Part shown: one piece after another, positions 7,851 to 18,052 of the stretch | Position numbering within the stretch: position 1 is the first letter of the stretch | How the letters are laid out: each line of letters starts with the position of its first letter | Source: Sinorhizobium psoraleae | Lineage (GTDB): Bacteria; Pseudomonadota; Alphaproteobacteria; Rhizobiales; Rhizobiaceae | Direction: 5' to 3' | NCBI RefSeq assembly: GCF_013283645.1 | Contig: NZ_JABEKV010000002.1 | Span: 193,798-257,797 of the forward strand | DNA length: 64,000 bases | Position numbers and translations under genes: made by a program | Notes under the pieces: model-generated | The model's input: the letters and a program-made list of their open reading frames with translations, nothing else | Told to the model about the DNA's origin: nothing | Databases searched by the model: none

Positions 7851-7970
7851 TGACCCTCTCCCCCTGATCCTCTCGCCGCGCGCGGGGAGAGGGGGACTGA
7901 GAGCTTGCGGCGAGTCCCCTTCGCCCCGCTTGCGGGGAGAAGGTGGCCGGCAGGCCGGATGAGGGGCAGC
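7851..7970. repeat. REP-like double palindrome
   Basis: Two GC-rich hairpins lie side by side. The first has CCTCTC and GGGAGAGG arms around GCCGCGCGC. The second is CCCCGCTTGCGGGG inside CCTT/AAGG extensions, followed by GGTGGCCGGCAGGCCGG. This layout is a familiar intergenic repeat of Rhizobiales genomes. It sits between a convergent pair (the sugar dehydrogenase and holC) and may also act as a transcription terminator. Confidence 0.7.
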
Positions 7971-7994
7971 CTTTCCGCTTGACGAGAGGGTCGC

Positions 7995-8444
7995 TCAGGC
8001 CTTCTTTTCCCAGCGTCCGTCTCTGTTCTGCTGCCAGTAGGTGAGGTTGTGCCCCTCCCCTTTGAGCCGTTTCCATTGGGCACGCGCAGCTTCGAGTTGC
8101 TGCTGATCGTAGCCGTCGAACATGAAGACCACGCGCTCGTAGCCATTCACCGGCGGCGGCTCCGCGCCATCCACAAGGAAGCGCACGGTCGCGGCATTCT
8201 GATTGCCGTGATCGGCGACGATCAGGATCGGTTGGTCCGCCGCAAAGTCACCGGCATCCGTGCCATGCGGCAGAAAGCTGTCGTCCCGATAGACCCAAAG
8301 GTGCGTATCCAGTGCGTCGCGCCGCTCGGCATCGACCGTCTGTACGGCCACCCGCCACCCGCGCTCGATGCTCTTGTCGAGCAACGGCGGCAGCGCATCC
8401 TCAAGCTTCGATTCCGTCAGGTGATAGAAAAGAATCTCGGTCAT
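7995..8444 (-). CDS. holC: DNA polymerase III subunit chi
   Basis: This is a 149-residue protein matching the chi subunit of the clamp-loader complex. It begins TEILFYHLTESKLEDALPPL, with the conserved core DTHLWVYRDDSFLPHG, then QPILI and the C-terminal VFMFDGYDQQQLEAAR helix. Chi links the clamp loader to single-strand binding protein at the replication fork. It is transcribed after pepA with a gap of 34 bases, the usual pepA-holC order of proteobacteria. GGAG lies eight bases before the ATG. Confidence 0.93.
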   Translation of the reverse strand: MTEILFYHLTESKLEDALPPLLDKSIERGWRVAVQTVDAERRDALDTHLWVYRDDSFLPHGTDAGDFAADQPILIVADHGNQNAATVRFLVDGAEPPPVNGYERVVFMFDGYDQQQLEAARAQWKRLKGEGHNLTYWQQNRDGRWEKKA

Positions 8445-8478
8445 ACCGCCCTCTCCCGGACACCTGCCGCGCTAACGG

Positions 8479-9972
8479 TCAGGACTCGTAGCTCGCGCGG
8501 ACCAGTTCGTCGAGGAGGCGTACGCCGAAACCGGATCCCCAGGACTGGTTGATCTCGTCGGTCGGCGAGCCCATCGCCGTTCCGGCGATGTCGAGATGCG
8601 CCCACGGCGTATCCTTGACGAAGCGCTTGAGGAACTGCGCCGCCGTCACCGAGCCGCCATGACGACCGCCCGTGTTCTTCATGTCGGCGAACTTGCTGTC
8701 TATCATCTTGTCGTATTCTTTGCCGAGCGGCATCCGCCAGAGGCGCTCCTGCGTCGTAGAGCCGGCTGCGAGCAGCTGTTCGGCAAGGCGGTCGTCATTC
8801 GAGAACAGCCCGGCATAGTGGCTGCTGAGCGCCACCATGATGGCGCCGGTGAGCGTCGCCAGATCGATCATCGCCTGCGGCTTGAAGCGATCGTTGCAGT
8901 ACCAGAGCGCATCGCAGAGGACGAGCCTGCCTTCGGCGTCCGTATTGATCACCTCGATCGTCTGGCCGGACATCGACGTCACGATGTCGCCCGGCCTCTG
9001 GGCACTGCCGTCCGGCATGTTCTCGACGAGCCCGATGATGCCGACTGCGTTGACGTTTGCCTGCCGCGCGGCGAGCACATGCATGAGGCCGGTAACCGCG
9101 GCGGCGCCCCCCATGTCGCCCTTCATCTCCTCCATGCCCGAAGCAGGCTTGATCGAAATGCCGCCGGTATCGAAAACGACGCCCTTGCCGATGAAGGCGA
9201 TGGGCTTCTCTTTCGCTTTTCCGCCTTTCCACTGCATGATGACGAGACGCGGCGGCCTGGAAGATCCCTGGGCGACGCCGAGCAACGCGCCCATTCCGAG
9301 TTTCTTCATCTCCCGCTCGGTCAGGATTTCGACGTCGACGCCGAGCTTTTCCAGTTCCTTCGCCTTGGCCGCGAACTCCACCGGCCCAAGTACGTTGGCC
9401 GGCTCGTTGACGAGATCGCGTGCTAGGAACACGCCTTCGCCGATCGCCTGACCGGTAACGAACGCCTTCTTCGCGGCGATCACCATGCCGGTAACGATGG
9501 TGACTTTGATCGGCTTTTGCTGGGGCTTCGAGTCGTCGTCGGATTTCTTGGTCTTGTAGCTGTCGAAGGAATAGGCGTTCATCTCCATGCCGAGGGCGAA
9601 ATCCGCGGCAGCCTTGCCCGTGACGTCGACACCCGGCGCATCGAGAAAGACCGTGACCTTTTCAGCGGAACGCAGCTTCGCGGCAACCGCGCCGCCCGCC
9701 TTCAACCAGTCGTGATCCGTCAGTGCCGCCGCGTCGCCGAGCCCGAAAAGGAGGATTCGGTCGGCCGGCGATCCGTGAGGAGCGACGATATCGAGTGTCG
9801 AAAGCGCCTTGCCCGTGAACTTGCCGACCTTCGCAGCCTTCGGCAAAACGCCTTCCGGATCGGCGACTGTCGCACCAGCCGCCTCCTTGCTACCGGCGAC
9901 CTGAAGAAGGACGGCGACGCCGCCAGCCGGGCGATGGGACTTACTGAAAGCGAACTCGAATTTCATCGGCAT
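8479..9972 (-). CDS. pepA: Leucyl aminopeptidase (M17)
   Basis: This is a 497-residue cytosolic M17 aminopeptidase, which removes N-terminal residues from peptides using two metal ions. The C-terminal catalytic domain shows [15 protein letters not shown] (metal-binding Lys and Asp), the signature [10 protein letters not shown], and the bicarbonate-binding and active-site region before it. The N-terminal domain covers about the first 170 residues. I place the start at ATG 9972 because GGAG is six bases upstream; ATG 9966 is possible, and the longer frame has no ribosome binding site. It leads into holC and is divergent from lptF. Confidence 0.95.
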   Translation of the reverse strand: MPMKFEFAFSKSHRPAGGVAVLLQVAGSKEAAGATVADPEGVLPKAAKVGKFTGKALSTLDIVAPHGSPADRILLFGLGDAAALTDHDWLKAGGAVAAKLRSAEKVTVFLDAPGVDVTGKAAADFALGMEMNAYSFDSYKTKKSDDDSKPQQKPIKVTIVTGMVIAAKKAFVTGQAIGEGVFLARDLVNEPANVLGPVEFAAKAKELEKLGVDVEILTEREMKKLGMGALLGVAQGSSRPPRLVIMQWKGGKAKEKPIAFIGKGVVFDTGGISIKPASGMEEMKGDMGGAAAVTGLMHVLAARQANVNAVGIIGLVENMPDGSAQRPGDIVTSMSGQTIEVINTDAEGRLVLCDALWYCNDRFKPQAMIDLATLTGAIMVALSSHYAGLFSNDDRLAEQLLAAGSTTQERLWRMPLGKEYDKMIDSKFADMKNTGGRHGGSVTAAQFLKRFVKDTPWAHLDIAGTAMGSPTDEINQSWGSGFGVRLLDELVRASYES

Positions 9973-10292
9973 ATAACACTCCGGGCAGTTCTGATTTGGG
10001 CCCGCCCGCTCTGTTACCGGACGGTTACAGTGGCAAACATTCGCGACGCCGGCCACCGTCAAAGTGGTGGCGCGCACCCTTCTCGCTTTTGAACCGCTTG
10101 GCAAGATGCTCACACGTGTTTACATGCGGTTAACCGCAGTTCTTCGCCTTATATTAGCCTTGGCGTTCGAGAATCGGATTCGAGCGGAGCGGCCGGCGGA
10201 GAGCCGGTCCGGGCGCAAGGCGAGCCAGTGAACGGGGTCGTGAAGGCGGAGGGGCACGGAAACTTGAGCAGGATTTTGGACCGGATACGGAC
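9973..10292. other. Divergent promoter region between pepA and lptF
   Basis: There is no supported gene in these 320 bases. They contain a perfect 14-base palindrome, TGCGGTTAACCGCA (10125-10138), and an ACACGTGT palindrome just before it (10112-10119). Promoters for both flanking operons should lie here, but I cannot place -35 and -10 boxes with confidence. Confidence 0.5.
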
Positions 10293-11465
10293 ATGAAGCT
10301 GATCGAACGCTACATCTTCCGACGCGCCGCGACCATGTTCCTGGCAACGCTTCTGCCGCTGATGGGAATCGTGTGGACGACACAAGCGCTCACGAACGTG
10401 AACCTGGTCACCGACAGCGGTCAGTCGATCTTCGCTTTCCTGAAACTCGCGACACTGATTCTCCCGTCTGTCGTTCCGATCATTCTCCCGTTCGCGCTTA
10501 TTATCGGTGTGACACAGACGCTGAGCGCGATGAACACCGATTCGGAACTGACCGTACTGAACGCGGCCGGCAGTTCCCGCATGTCGATTATCCGGCCCGT
10601 CATCTATCTTGCCGCCGGATTGAGCGTGCTGTCCTTTGCCATCGACAACTTCGTCGAGCCCTATTCTCGCGTCGCCGTGCGCCGGATGATAGCGACGGCG
10701 CATGCCGACCTGCTCTCCGCCGTCGTGCAGGAGAACTCGTTCCGAAAGATCACCGACGGGCTTTATGTGCAGGTCGGTGCCCGCCGCAGCGGCGGCGTCC
10801 TGCAAGGCATCTTCGTTGCCGATTCGCGCAATCCGAATTTCGAGCTCGTCTATTACGCTCGCGAGGGCGCCGTCGACGAGGAGAGCTCGGCCCTGGTGAT
10901 GAAAGACGGAGAGGTCCACCGCAAGCTGCCGGATGGCGGCGTCTCCGTCATCAAGTTCGACTCCTATGCTTTCGACTTGACGGACATGACCAGGATGGCT
11001 GGCGAGGCGAATATCCGGGCCAAGGATCGCGACCTTTTCTACCTGCTCAACCCCGATCCGAACGATCCGGCCTACAAAAGATCGCCGTTGACGTTCACAG
11101 CAGAACTCAATCGCCGCTTCACCGAGTGGACTTTCCCGCTGCTGTTCGGCCTCATCGCGCTGGTCGTCAGCAGTGATGCGCGCTCCCACCGAGAGGCGCG
11201 CGTACATCCGATGATCAGTGCACTCGGAGCAGCGCTTGTCATTCGATGGATGACGTTCTATGCGGGAAACAGTGCCGAGGATTCCTTCTGGTTCGTTCCG
11301 CTCATGTATTTCATTCCACTGGCGACCGGGGCATTCGCGATTCATCAGCTTGTCAGCAATCGCCGCCTCGACATACCGACGACATGGCGGGAAAAGCTGT
11401 CCGAACTCCTGGTCCGGCTGCGCTTCATGCGGCCGGCGGGTGCTGACGGGGAGCAGGCATCATGA
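10293..11465 (+). CDS. lptF: LPS export permease LptF
   Basis: This is a 390-residue inner-membrane protein of the YjgP/YjgQ family. It has three N-terminal membrane segments, a periplasmic beta-jellyroll domain (about 125-270) and three C-terminal segments. With LptG and the LptB ATPase it extracts lipopolysaccharide from the inner membrane and pushes it towards LptC/A/D. It begins MKLIERYIFRRAATMF, typical of LptF. The stop overlaps the lptG start by four bases (ATGA), so the two are translationally coupled. It is the first gene of an lptF-lptG-lptD-surA-pdxA-rsmA run. Confidence 0.94.
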   Translation: MKLIERYIFRRAATMFLATLLPLMGIVWTTQALTNVNLVTDSGQSIFAFLKLATLILPSVVPIILPFALIIGVTQTLSAMNTDSELTVLNAAGSSRMSIIRPVIYLAAGLSVLSFAIDNFVEPYSRVAVRRMIATAHADLLSAVVQENSFRKITDGLYVQVGARRSGGVLQGIFVADSRNPNFELVYYAREGAVDEESSALVMKDGEVHRKLPDGGVSVIKFDSYAFDLTDMTRMAGEANIRAKDRDLFYLLNPDPNDPAYKRSPLTFTAELNRRFTEWTFPLLFGLIALVVSSDARSHREARVHPMISALGAALVIRWMTFYAGNSAEDSFWFVPLMYFIPLATGAFAIHQLVSNRRLDIPTTWREKLSELLVRLRFMRPAGADGEQAS

Positions 11466-12544
11466 TCCTCGACACCCTCGGGCGTTATTTCTTCAAGCGC
11501 TACACGATCACGACATTCTGGTTTCTCGTCGGTATCTTCGCGCTGATCTTCATCATCGATTTCAGCGAGCTTGCCAGCCGCATGTCGGCGTTGCCCCACT
11601 ATTCGGTGAGCGGCGCGTTGTTGATGACGACGTTTCGCATCCCGACGATCATGCAGCAGACGGTTCCGTTCATCGCGCTTTTTGCCGCGATGGCCGCATT
11701 GATCTCGCTGAACCGCCGCTACGAATTGGTCGTGACACGGGCGGCCGGCATTTCCGTCTGGCAATTCCTTCGACCCTTCGTCCTCGGCGCGTTTCTTTTC
11801 GGCTTGCTCGCCGTCGCCATACTCAACCCGCTTGCCGCCTGGGGCACGAAGAAGGCTGAGGCGCTCGAAGCCGAGTGGGGCTCGTCCCGTTCCGCGGAAA
11901 CGAATTCGATTCCCTGGCTGCGTCAGATCTACAATGACACCGATACGATCATCGGAGCGCGCTCGGTTCAGAAGGGCGGAACGGAGCTGATCAACGTCAC
12001 CGTCATCCACTTCGATCCACAGGGTACGATCACCAAGAGGCAGGACGCGAAGTCTGCGAAACTCGAAGATGGTTACTGGCTTCTTAACAATGTTACGGAA
12101 ACCGGCGGCGGTCAGCTGCCCCGTCGTCAGGAAACGGCACAGCTGTCCACGAATCTGAAGGCCGAGTTCGTGCAGGAGCGTCTGGCAAAGGCTGATTCCA
12201 TTCAGTTTTTTGACCTTCCGCGGAAGATCGAGGTGGCCCGATCCTTCGGCTTTTCGACCAACGGCATGGAAACGCAATTTCACTCCCTGCTGTCTCTGCC
12301 GCTATTGCTCGTGGCGATGACTTTGATCGCTGCATGCGTCTCTTTAAAATTTAGCCGGTTCAACCAATCGCGCTCCGTAATTCTCGGTGGAATCCTCTCA
12401 GGCTTCGTGCTTTATGTCGTCACCGTGCTTGTCAAAGCATTCGGGACCAGCGGTATCGTGCCTCCGTTCGTTGCAGCCTGGTTGCCAGTTGTTGTAGCGA
12501 TGGCGCTGGGCTCGACGATTCTACTTCATCAGGAGGATGGCTAG
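11462..12544 (+). CDS. lptG: LPS export permease LptG
   Basis: This is a 360-residue partner of LptF with the same layout: three membrane segments, a periplasmic domain (about residues 125-265) and three membrane segments. It starts MILDTLGRYFFKRYTIT, as expected for LptG. GGAG lies eight bases upstream of its ATG, inside lptF. Its TAG stop shares one base with the GTG start of lptD, so the three export genes form one translational unit. Confidence 0.94.
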   Translation: MILDTLGRYFFKRYTITTFWFLVGIFALIFIIDFSELASRMSALPHYSVSGALLMTTFRIPTIMQQTVPFIALFAAMAALISLNRRYELVVTRAAGISVWQFLRPFVLGAFLFGLLAVAILNPLAAWGTKKAEALEAEWGSSRSAETNSIPWLRQIYNDTDTIIGARSVQKGGTELINVTVIHFDPQGTITKRQDAKSAKLEDGYWLLNNVTETGGGQLPRRQETAQLSTNLKAEFVQERLAKADSIQFFDLPRKIEVARSFGFSTNGMETQFHSLLSLPLLLVAMTLIAACVSLKFSRFNQSRSVILGGILSGFVLYVVTVLVKAFGTSGIVPPFVAAWLPVVVAMALGSTILLHQEDG

Positions 12545-14892
12545 TGGCGGTAGGCAACCGCAAACGCATGAAGCTGATCAATGCTACCCTGCTCGCGGGC
12601 GTGGCGTTGCATACACTTGCCATGGGAATCAATGCGCCTGCCCTGGCGCAGGACACATCGGCACGAATCGATTCGCTGCAGCCGAACATTCCGGCTGACG
12701 AAAAGCTGCTGCTGTCCGCGAATGAGCTCGTCTACAATCGCGACGCGGAAACCGTTACCGTACGCGGCAACGTTCAGATCGAATACGGCGGCTACAAGAT
12801 GGTCGCCCGTCAAGTCGTCTACGACCAGAAGTCGGGGCGGATCATGGCGACCGGCGAGATCCAGCTGATCGAACCGGATGGTAACATCGTCTACGCCGAC
12901 AAGATGGATGTCACCGACGATTTCGGTAATGGTTTCGTCCAGGCCCTGCGGATCGAAACGACCGATCTGACGCGGCTGGCGGCGGAAAGCGGTGAACGCC
13001 GCAACGGTGAGGAGTTCATTCTCAACAAGGCCGTCTATACCGCCTGCACGCCCTGCAATATCAAGCCGGAACACCGTTCCCTGTGGCACATCAAGGCGGA
13101 GCGTGTGATCCAGAACGGCAGGACGCACACGATTCGGCTTGAGAACGCCCATTTCGAGCTCTTCGGCAAACCGATTGCCTATATTCCGGTGATGGAAATC
13201 CCGGACCACACGGTCAAGCGCAAGAGCGGTTTTCTGTTTCCGAAGTTCCGGTATGCGCAAAAGCTGGGCGCCGGTGTGGGTGTGCCCTACTACTGGGCGA
13301 TTTCGCCCTATATGGATGCGACCCTCACCGCGACAGGATTGACCCGGCAAGGCTTTTTGCTCGAGGGCGAGTTCCGCCAATCGTTCCATAACGGCTTGCA
13401 CACGCTGAACGTGGCCGGCATCAGTCAGCTCGACAAGGATCAGTTCACGCCCGGAACGGTCGATGCCGAGGAAACCAACCGCGGCATGGTGGCTTCCAAG
13501 GGTGAATTCGAGATCAATCCGCGCTGGACCTTTGGCTGGAACGTGCTCGTCCAGTCCGACGCCAACTTTGCCAAGACCTACGATCTGGAGAGCTTCGACG
13601 GCACCACCTATGTCAATCAGGCCTATCTGACCGGTCTCGGCAAGCGCAACTACTTCGACTTGCGCGCCTTTTATTTCGACATCCAGGACGCCGACCCGAA
13701 CAGCATTGAGGAGAATCAGCAGCCGGCGGCGCAGGTCCTCGATTACTCCTACACCGCGCCGCAATCCGTTTTGGGCGGCGAGCTCAATGCAGACGTCAAT
13801 CTCACGAACATCAAGCGCAACCGGCTGGACAACATCAACGTCCTTGGCGTCGAGCGCTTCCGCGGCCTCGAGGGCACCTCGCACCGCCTGACAGCGGAAC
13901 TCGAATGGAAACGGACATTCATTGCTCCGGGCGGTCTCGTCCTGACGCCGTTGCTCGCTGCACGCGGCGATGCCCTGGGCCTCAGCATGGACGACCCTGG
14001 CCCTGACTACACCGGTAACTACATCGACAGCGACGCGGCAACGCGGCGCATGCTGACCGCCGGTCTCGAGGCGCGCTATCCGATCCTCTTTGCCGGTGAG
14101 AACAGCAGCCACGTGCTGGAGCCAATTGGGCAGATCTATGCCCGCCCGGACGAACAGCATGCCGGTGGCCTCCCCAACGAAGATGCACAGAGCTTCGTCT
14201 TCGATGCGACCAACCTTTTCGATCGTGACAAATTTTCCGGTTTCGATCGTATCGAAGGCGGAACGCGCGCGAATCTCGGCATCCGCTACACCGGAAATTT
14301 CGACAACGGTTACGGTTTGCGCGCAATCGCCGGCCAATCGTTCCACCTCGGCGGGCTCAATTCCTTCGCAACCGACGATCTCGTCAAGGTCGGCGCGGAT
14401 TCGGGGCTGGAGACAAAGAGTTCCGACTATGTCGCGATGTTCGGCATCGACGCGCCTTCCGGTCTGATGGCAAGTCTCTCCGGGCGACTGGACGAAAGCG
14501 ACTTCGATCTGCGCCGTGCCGATGCGACGGTCGGCTATCTCGGCCTGACGTGGCAGGCGGCTCTGACCTACACGCGCATCGAAGCGCAGCCGATCTACGG
14601 ATCGCCCTCCGACCAGGATGAAATCCAGACGGCCGCCGCCTTCAGGTTCCACGATTATTGGTCGGTGTTCGGAGCATTGACCTATGACATCAACAACGAT
14701 GTGATATCGCGCAACGGCTTCGGCATTACCTACGATGATCAGGATACGTTGTTCTCGATCGTCTACCAGCAGGAGCGCGATACCGACAGTTCAGTGGCGA
14801 ACGACTGGTCGATCGGCGCTCGTATCAGCTTCCGCACGCTCGGCGACATCGACGTTGGCGATACGACATTCGAGGAACTGGACTACTACTGA
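12544..14892 (+). CDS. lptD: LPS assembly outer-membrane protein LptD
   Basis: This is a 782-residue outer-membrane protein. A signal peptide ends near residue 35 (PALAQ). An OstA/LptA-like jellyroll domain follows (about 60-190; SANELVYNRDAETVTVRGNV), then a large beta-barrel. The pair CTPC near residue 164 is the alphaproteobacterial version of the LptD cysteines. With LptE it inserts LPS into the outer leaflet. GTG at 12544 overlaps the lptG stop; an internal ATG at 12568 would also keep a signal peptide. The long frame on the opposite strand is a shadow. Confidence 0.95.
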   Translation: MAVGNRKRMKLINATLLAGVALHTLAMGINAPALAQDTSARIDSLQPNIPADEKLLLSANELVYNRDAETVTVRGNVQIEYGGYKMVARQVVYDQKSGRIMATGEIQLIEPDGNIVYADKMDVTDDFGNGFVQALRIETTDLTRLAAESGERRNGEEFILNKAVYTACTPCNIKPEHRSLWHIKAERVIQNGRTHTIRLENAHFELFGKPIAYIPVMEIPDHTVKRKSGFLFPKFRYAQKLGAGVGVPYYWAISPYMDATLTATGLTRQGFLLEGEFRQSFHNGLHTLNVAGISQLDKDQFTPGTVDAEETNRGMVASKGEFEINPRWTFGWNVLVQSDANFAKTYDLESFDGTTYVNQAYLTGLGKRNYFDLRAFYFDIQDADPNSIEENQQPAAQVLDYSYTAPQSVLGGELNADVNLTNIKRNRLDNINVLGVERFRGLEGTSHRLTAELEWKRTFIAPGGLVLTPLLAARGDALGLSMDDPGPDYTGNYIDSDAATRRMLTAGLEARYPILFAGENSSHVLEPIGQIYARPDEQHAGGLPNEDAQSFVFDATNLFDRDKFSGFDRIEGGTRANLGIRYTGNFDNGYGLRAIAGQSFHLGGLNSFATDDLVKVGADSGLETKSSDYVAMFGIDAPSGLMASLSGRLDESDFDLRRADATVGYLGLTWQAALTYTRIEAQPIYGSPSDQDEIQTAAAFRFHDYWSVFGALTYDINNDVISRNGFGITYDDQDTLFSIVYQQERDTDSSVANDWSIGARISFRTLGDIDVGDTTFEELDYY

Positions 14893-14944
14893 GTTCTGGG
14901 CCTGAGCGCCGTAGCCTGTCCTTTGCTCTATCGGCTGTAGCGAT

Positions 14945-14969
14945 GTTGCGCGTCTCGAAGACGCGCAAC
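14945..14969. repeat. Palindrome of the AGACGC type (isolated second hairpin of the dispersed element)
   Basis: GTTGCGCGTCT and AGACGCGCAAC form a perfect 11-base stem around CGA. It lies in the 218-base gap between lptD and surA and matches the second hairpin of the dispersed palindromic element found elsewhere in this window. There is no T-run, so a terminator function is doubtful. Confidence 0.6.
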
Positions 14970-15110
14970 GCTCAAGGTTTGACCATGTGGTCTTGTCATC
15001 GTTTGGCCGCATGTATTATGCATTTCCTCCAACTGACGTAGGGAAGGCGCAGGCTTGCGGTCCAAAGAAGGCCGCAGGCAATTGGGGCGCGGGACGGACA
15101 AGGAAAGACT

Positions 15111-16046
15111 ATGGGCGGGAAATCTATCTTGCGGGCGCTGTCGGCGCTGGTGCTTGCCGGCACGCTGAGCGTCGCTGTGTGTGCAGCGGCACAGGCCGCG
15201 AGCGCGGTCAAGGTGATCGTCAACAATGTCGTGATCACTTCGGGCGACATCGCGAAACGCGTAGCCTTCATTCGCCTTCAACGGCAGCGTGGGGGCGCAG
15301 AGGAAGCGAAGCAGCAGCTTATCGACGAAGTGCTGAAGCGCTCCGAGATCGCGCGCGTCCAGCAATCGGTCAGCACGCAGGACGTTGACGCGGCTTTTGC
15401 GCGTTTTGCCTCCGGAAACAAGCTGTCGCCCGAGCAACTCGGCAAGATCCTCGATCAGTCCGGTGTCGGCGTCGATCATTTCAAGCAGTATATCGCCGTC
15501 CAGATGAGTTGGCCGCGCGTCGTCAACTTCCGCTATGGCAATGCCAACCGCCTGTCCGGAGGCGATCTTGTGAAGCGCATGATGGAGGGCGGCGGCAACA
15601 AGCCGGTAACGACGGAGTATTTCCTGCAGCAGGTCATCTTCGTCATTCCGGAATCGAAGCGCGGCGCGATTACGGCAAAACGACAGGCTGAAGCCAACGC
15701 TTCGCGCTCGCAGTTCCCCGGTTGCGAAACGTCCAAGGCCTTCGCAGCCAACTATCGCGACGTCTCGATTCGCAGCCTTGGCCGCGTGCTTGCCCAGCAA
15801 TTGCCGGAAGATTGGAAGCCGCTCGTCGAAAAGGCTGGCGACGGCACGACGACCGGCACACGCGTCACCGAAAAGGGTGTCGAATATCTTGCCATCTGCA
15901 AGAAGCGCCAGGTCAACGACGACACTGCCGCCGAAATCGTCTTCCGCGCCGAGGATCTCGGCAAGAAGAAGTCCGGCGGCGAAGACCCGAACAGCGCGAA
16001 GTACCTCGAAGAACTGCGTGAGAAGGCGCGGATCATCAACAAGTAA
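15111..16046 (+). CDS. surA: Periplasmic chaperone/peptidyl-prolyl isomerase SurA
   Basis: This is a 311-residue exported protein with a signal peptide ending AQAAS. A SurA N-terminal chaperone domain follows ([21 protein letters not shown], then [11 protein letters not shown]), and a single parvulin-like domain (about 185-285). Escherichia coli SurA is about 428 residues with two parvulin domains, so this is the shorter form. SurA escorts unfolded porins and LptD to the BAM machinery, which fits its place after lptD. AGGA lies six bases upstream of the start. pdxA follows after 11 bases. Confidence 0.9.
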   Translation: MGGKSILRALSALVLAGTLSVAVCAAAQAASAVKVIVNNVVITSGDIAKRVAFIRLQRQRGGAEEAKQQLIDEVLKRSEIARVQQSVSTQDVDAAFARFASGNKLSPEQLGKILDQSGVGVDHFKQYIAVQMSWPRVVNFRYGNANRLSGGDLVKRMMEGGGNKPVTTEYFLQQVIFVIPESKRGAITAKRQAEANASRSQFPGCETSKAFAANYRDVSIRSLGRVLAQQLPEDWKPLVEKAGDGTTTGTRVTEKGVEYLAICKKRQVNDDTAAEIVFRAEDLGKKKSGGEDPNSAKYLEELREKARIINK

Positions 16047-16057
16047 CGCGGGCTATC

Positions 16058-17086
16058 ATGAACAAGACGAGCGGCAGGCCGATCGCCCTGACGATGGGCG
16101 ACCCGGCCGGTATTGGCCCGGACATCAGCCTGGCCGTGTGGGCAAGGCGCGAGACGCGGGCGACGCCGCCCTTCCTTTTGATTGGCGATCCTTCGGTGCT
16201 TTCGGACCGCGCAAAGGCGCTCGGCCAGACCGTGCTGATAACGGAGACCGATTGCCTCCATGCATCCTCCGTCTTCGGGGGAGCCCTGCCTGTATTGCCG
16301 ATCCGCTGCACCGCTCCGGTCGTTGCCGGCGAACCCAATGCCGCCAACGCCTCCGCAGTCACCGGCGCCATCGATGCCGCCGTGCGGCTCGTCATGGCCG
16401 GCGATGCGTCGGCCGTCGCCACCAATCCCATTGCGAAAGCGGTGCTTTACGAAGCCGGCTTCCGCTTTCCCGGCCACACCGAATATCTCGCGCATCTCGC
16501 GGAGAAGGCGACCGGGGCGCCCGTCCTGCCGGTCATGATGCTGGCCGGGCCGAAGCTGCGGGCGGTTCCCGTGACGATACATATTCCGCTCAAGGATGTT
16601 CCCGGCGCACTGACGTCGGAACTGATCTACCGGACCTGCATGGTAACGGCCGCCGATCTCCGAAGCCGCTTCGGTTTGGCGGCACCGCGCCTTGCCGTCG
16701 CCGGTCTCAACCCGCACGCGGGCGAAGGCGGTGCACTCGGCCTCGAGGATGACGCGCTCATCCGCCCCGTCATCGACCGGCTCCGCGCCGAGGGACTGGA
16801 TGTCGTCGGCCCGCTTCCGGCAGATACCATGTTTCACGACCGCGCAAGGGAAACCTACGACGTCGCCATATGCATGTATCATGATCAGGCATTGATACCC
16901 GCCAAGGCGCTTGGTTTCGATGACAGCGTCAACGCCACGCTCGGCCTGCCCTTTATCAGGACATCGCCGGACCACGGCACTGCATTCGGCATCGCCGGAA
17001 AAGGAATTGCGCGCGAGGATAGCCTGCTGGCGGCACTGCGCCTGGCTGCGGAGCTCGCTGCCAATGCGGAAGGGACGCATCGCTGA
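16058..17086 (+). CDS. pdxA: 4-hydroxythreonine-4-phosphate dehydrogenase
   Basis: This is a 342-residue enzyme of pyridoxal phosphate synthesis (DXP-dependent route). It oxidises 4-phosphohydroxy-threonine with NAD and decarboxylates it. Diagnostic stretches are [14 protein letters not shown] at the N-terminus, [23 protein letters not shown] and [15 protein letters not shown], which include metal- and substrate-binding histidines and aspartates. The stop shares one base with the rsmA start (TGATG). The surA-pdxA-rsmA order is widely conserved. Confidence 0.95.
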   Translation: MNKTSGRPIALTMGDPAGIGPDISLAVWARRETRATPPFLLIGDPSVLSDRAKALGQTVLITETDCLHASSVFGGALPVLPIRCTAPVVAGEPNAANASAVTGAIDAAVRLVMAGDASAVATNPIAKAVLYEAGFRFPGHTEYLAHLAEKATGAPVLPVMMLAGPKLRAVPVTIHIPLKDVPGALTSELIYRTCMVTAADLRSRFGLAAPRLAVAGLNPHAGEGGALGLEDDALIRPVIDRLRAEGLDVVGPLPADTMFHDRARETYDVAICMYHDQALIPAKALGFDDSVNATLGLPFIRTSPDHGTAFGIAGKGIAREDSLLAALRLAAELAANAEGTHR

Positions 17087-17916
17087 TGGCGGCGCTCGAC
17101 GGCCTGCCGCCACTCAGAGACGTCATCCAGCGTCATGGCCTCGACGCAAGGAAGGCGCTTGGTCAGAATTTTCTGCTCGACCTCAATCTCACCCAAAAGA
17201 TCGCGCGCACGGCCGGTCCGCTCGATGATGTGACCGTCATCGAAGTCGGCCCTGGGCCCGGCGGCCTCACGCGGGCGATCCTGGCATTGGGTGCCAGGAA
17301 GGTCGTGGCGATCGAGCGCGACGCCCGATGCCTGCCGGCGTTGGCCGAAATCGCCGCACATTACCCGGGCCGGCTCGATGTGATCGAGGCGGACGCTTTG
17401 AAGATCCCGTTCGAGACGCTGGCCAGCGGCCCGGTACGGATCATCGCCAACCTGCCCTACAATGTCGGCACGCAGCTCCTGGTGAACTGGCTTCTGCCGG
17501 AGCGCTGGCCACCCTTCTGGCAATCGATGACGCTGATGTTCCAGCGCGAGGTTGGCCTGCGGATCGTGGCCGGTGCCGACGACGATCACTATGGTCGTCT
17601 GGGTGTCCTCTGTGGCTGGCGGACCAAGGCGCGCATGGCCTTCGATGTTTCGCCGCAAGCCTTCACGCCGCCCCCGAAGGTGACGTCGTCAGTTGTCCAT
17701 CTGGAGCCGATCGCCAACCCAATCCCCTGCTCTGCCTCCGCCCTCGAAAAAGTGACGCAGGCCGCCTTCGGCCAACGCCGAAAAATGCTGCGCCAGAGCC
17801 TCAAAAGCCTAGGTGGCGAGGCGCTGCTGGCAAGGGCGGATATCGATCCCCAAAGGCGCGCCGAAACGCTAACGGTCGAGGAATTTTGCCGCTTGGCGAA
17901 CTGTCTCGGTGGTTAG
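17086..17916 (+). CDS. rsmA: 16S rRNA dimethyladenosine transferase
   Basis: This is a 276-residue SAM-dependent methyltransferase that dimethylates the two adjacent adenines near the 3' end of 16S rRNA, a late step of 30S assembly. The sequence shows the N-terminal [10 protein letters not shown], the SAM-binding motif [14 protein letters not shown], the catalytic motif IV NLPYN and the C-terminal [15 protein letters not shown]. It is translationally coupled to pdxA and ends immediately before a RIME-like repeat. Confidence 0.95.
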   Translation: MAALDGLPPLRDVIQRHGLDARKALGQNFLLDLNLTQKIARTAGPLDDVTVIEVGPGPGGLTRAILALGARKVVAIERDARCLPALAEIAAHYPGRLDVIEADALKIPFETLASGPVRIIANLPYNVGTQLLVNWLLPERWPPFWQSMTLMFQREVGLRIVAGADDDHYGRLGVLCGWRTKARMAFDVSPQAFTPPPKVTSSVVHLEPIANPIPCSASALEKVTQAAFGQRRKMLRQSLKSLGGEALLARADIDPQRRAETLTVEEFCRLANCLGG

Positions 17917-17919
17917 AGC

Positions 17920-18022
17920 CATTCCAGGAAAAGTGTGTAGCGGTTTTTCCGTCCGGAATTGCATGAGTTCAAAGAGTTGGATCATCATTTTCACTGTTTC
18001 AATTGAACACTGAAATGATCTT
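17920..18022. repeat. RIME-like intergenic mosaic repeat with a strong hairpin
   Basis: The stretch begins AGCCATTCCAGGAAAAGTGT and continues CGGTTTTTCCGTCCGGAATT. I recognise it as a Rhizobium intergenic mosaic type repeat. Its right half (17980-18020) folds into a long hairpin with GATCAT/ATGATC ends. It separates the convergent genes rsmA and gmk and may terminate both. Confidence 0.65.
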
Positions 18023-18052
18023 GTCAGCCAAGTCAGAGATGCCTCCGCTCGA

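Noticed and set aside
10149..11345. 398-residue minus-strand frame opposite lptF
   Set aside because: It overlaps the conserved lptF coding frame, has shadow composition and has no ribosome binding site.
12541..14652. 703-residue open frame on the minus strand opposite lptD
   Set aside because: Its composition is that of an antisense shadow, and lptD has signal peptide, OstA domain and barrel in the other frame.
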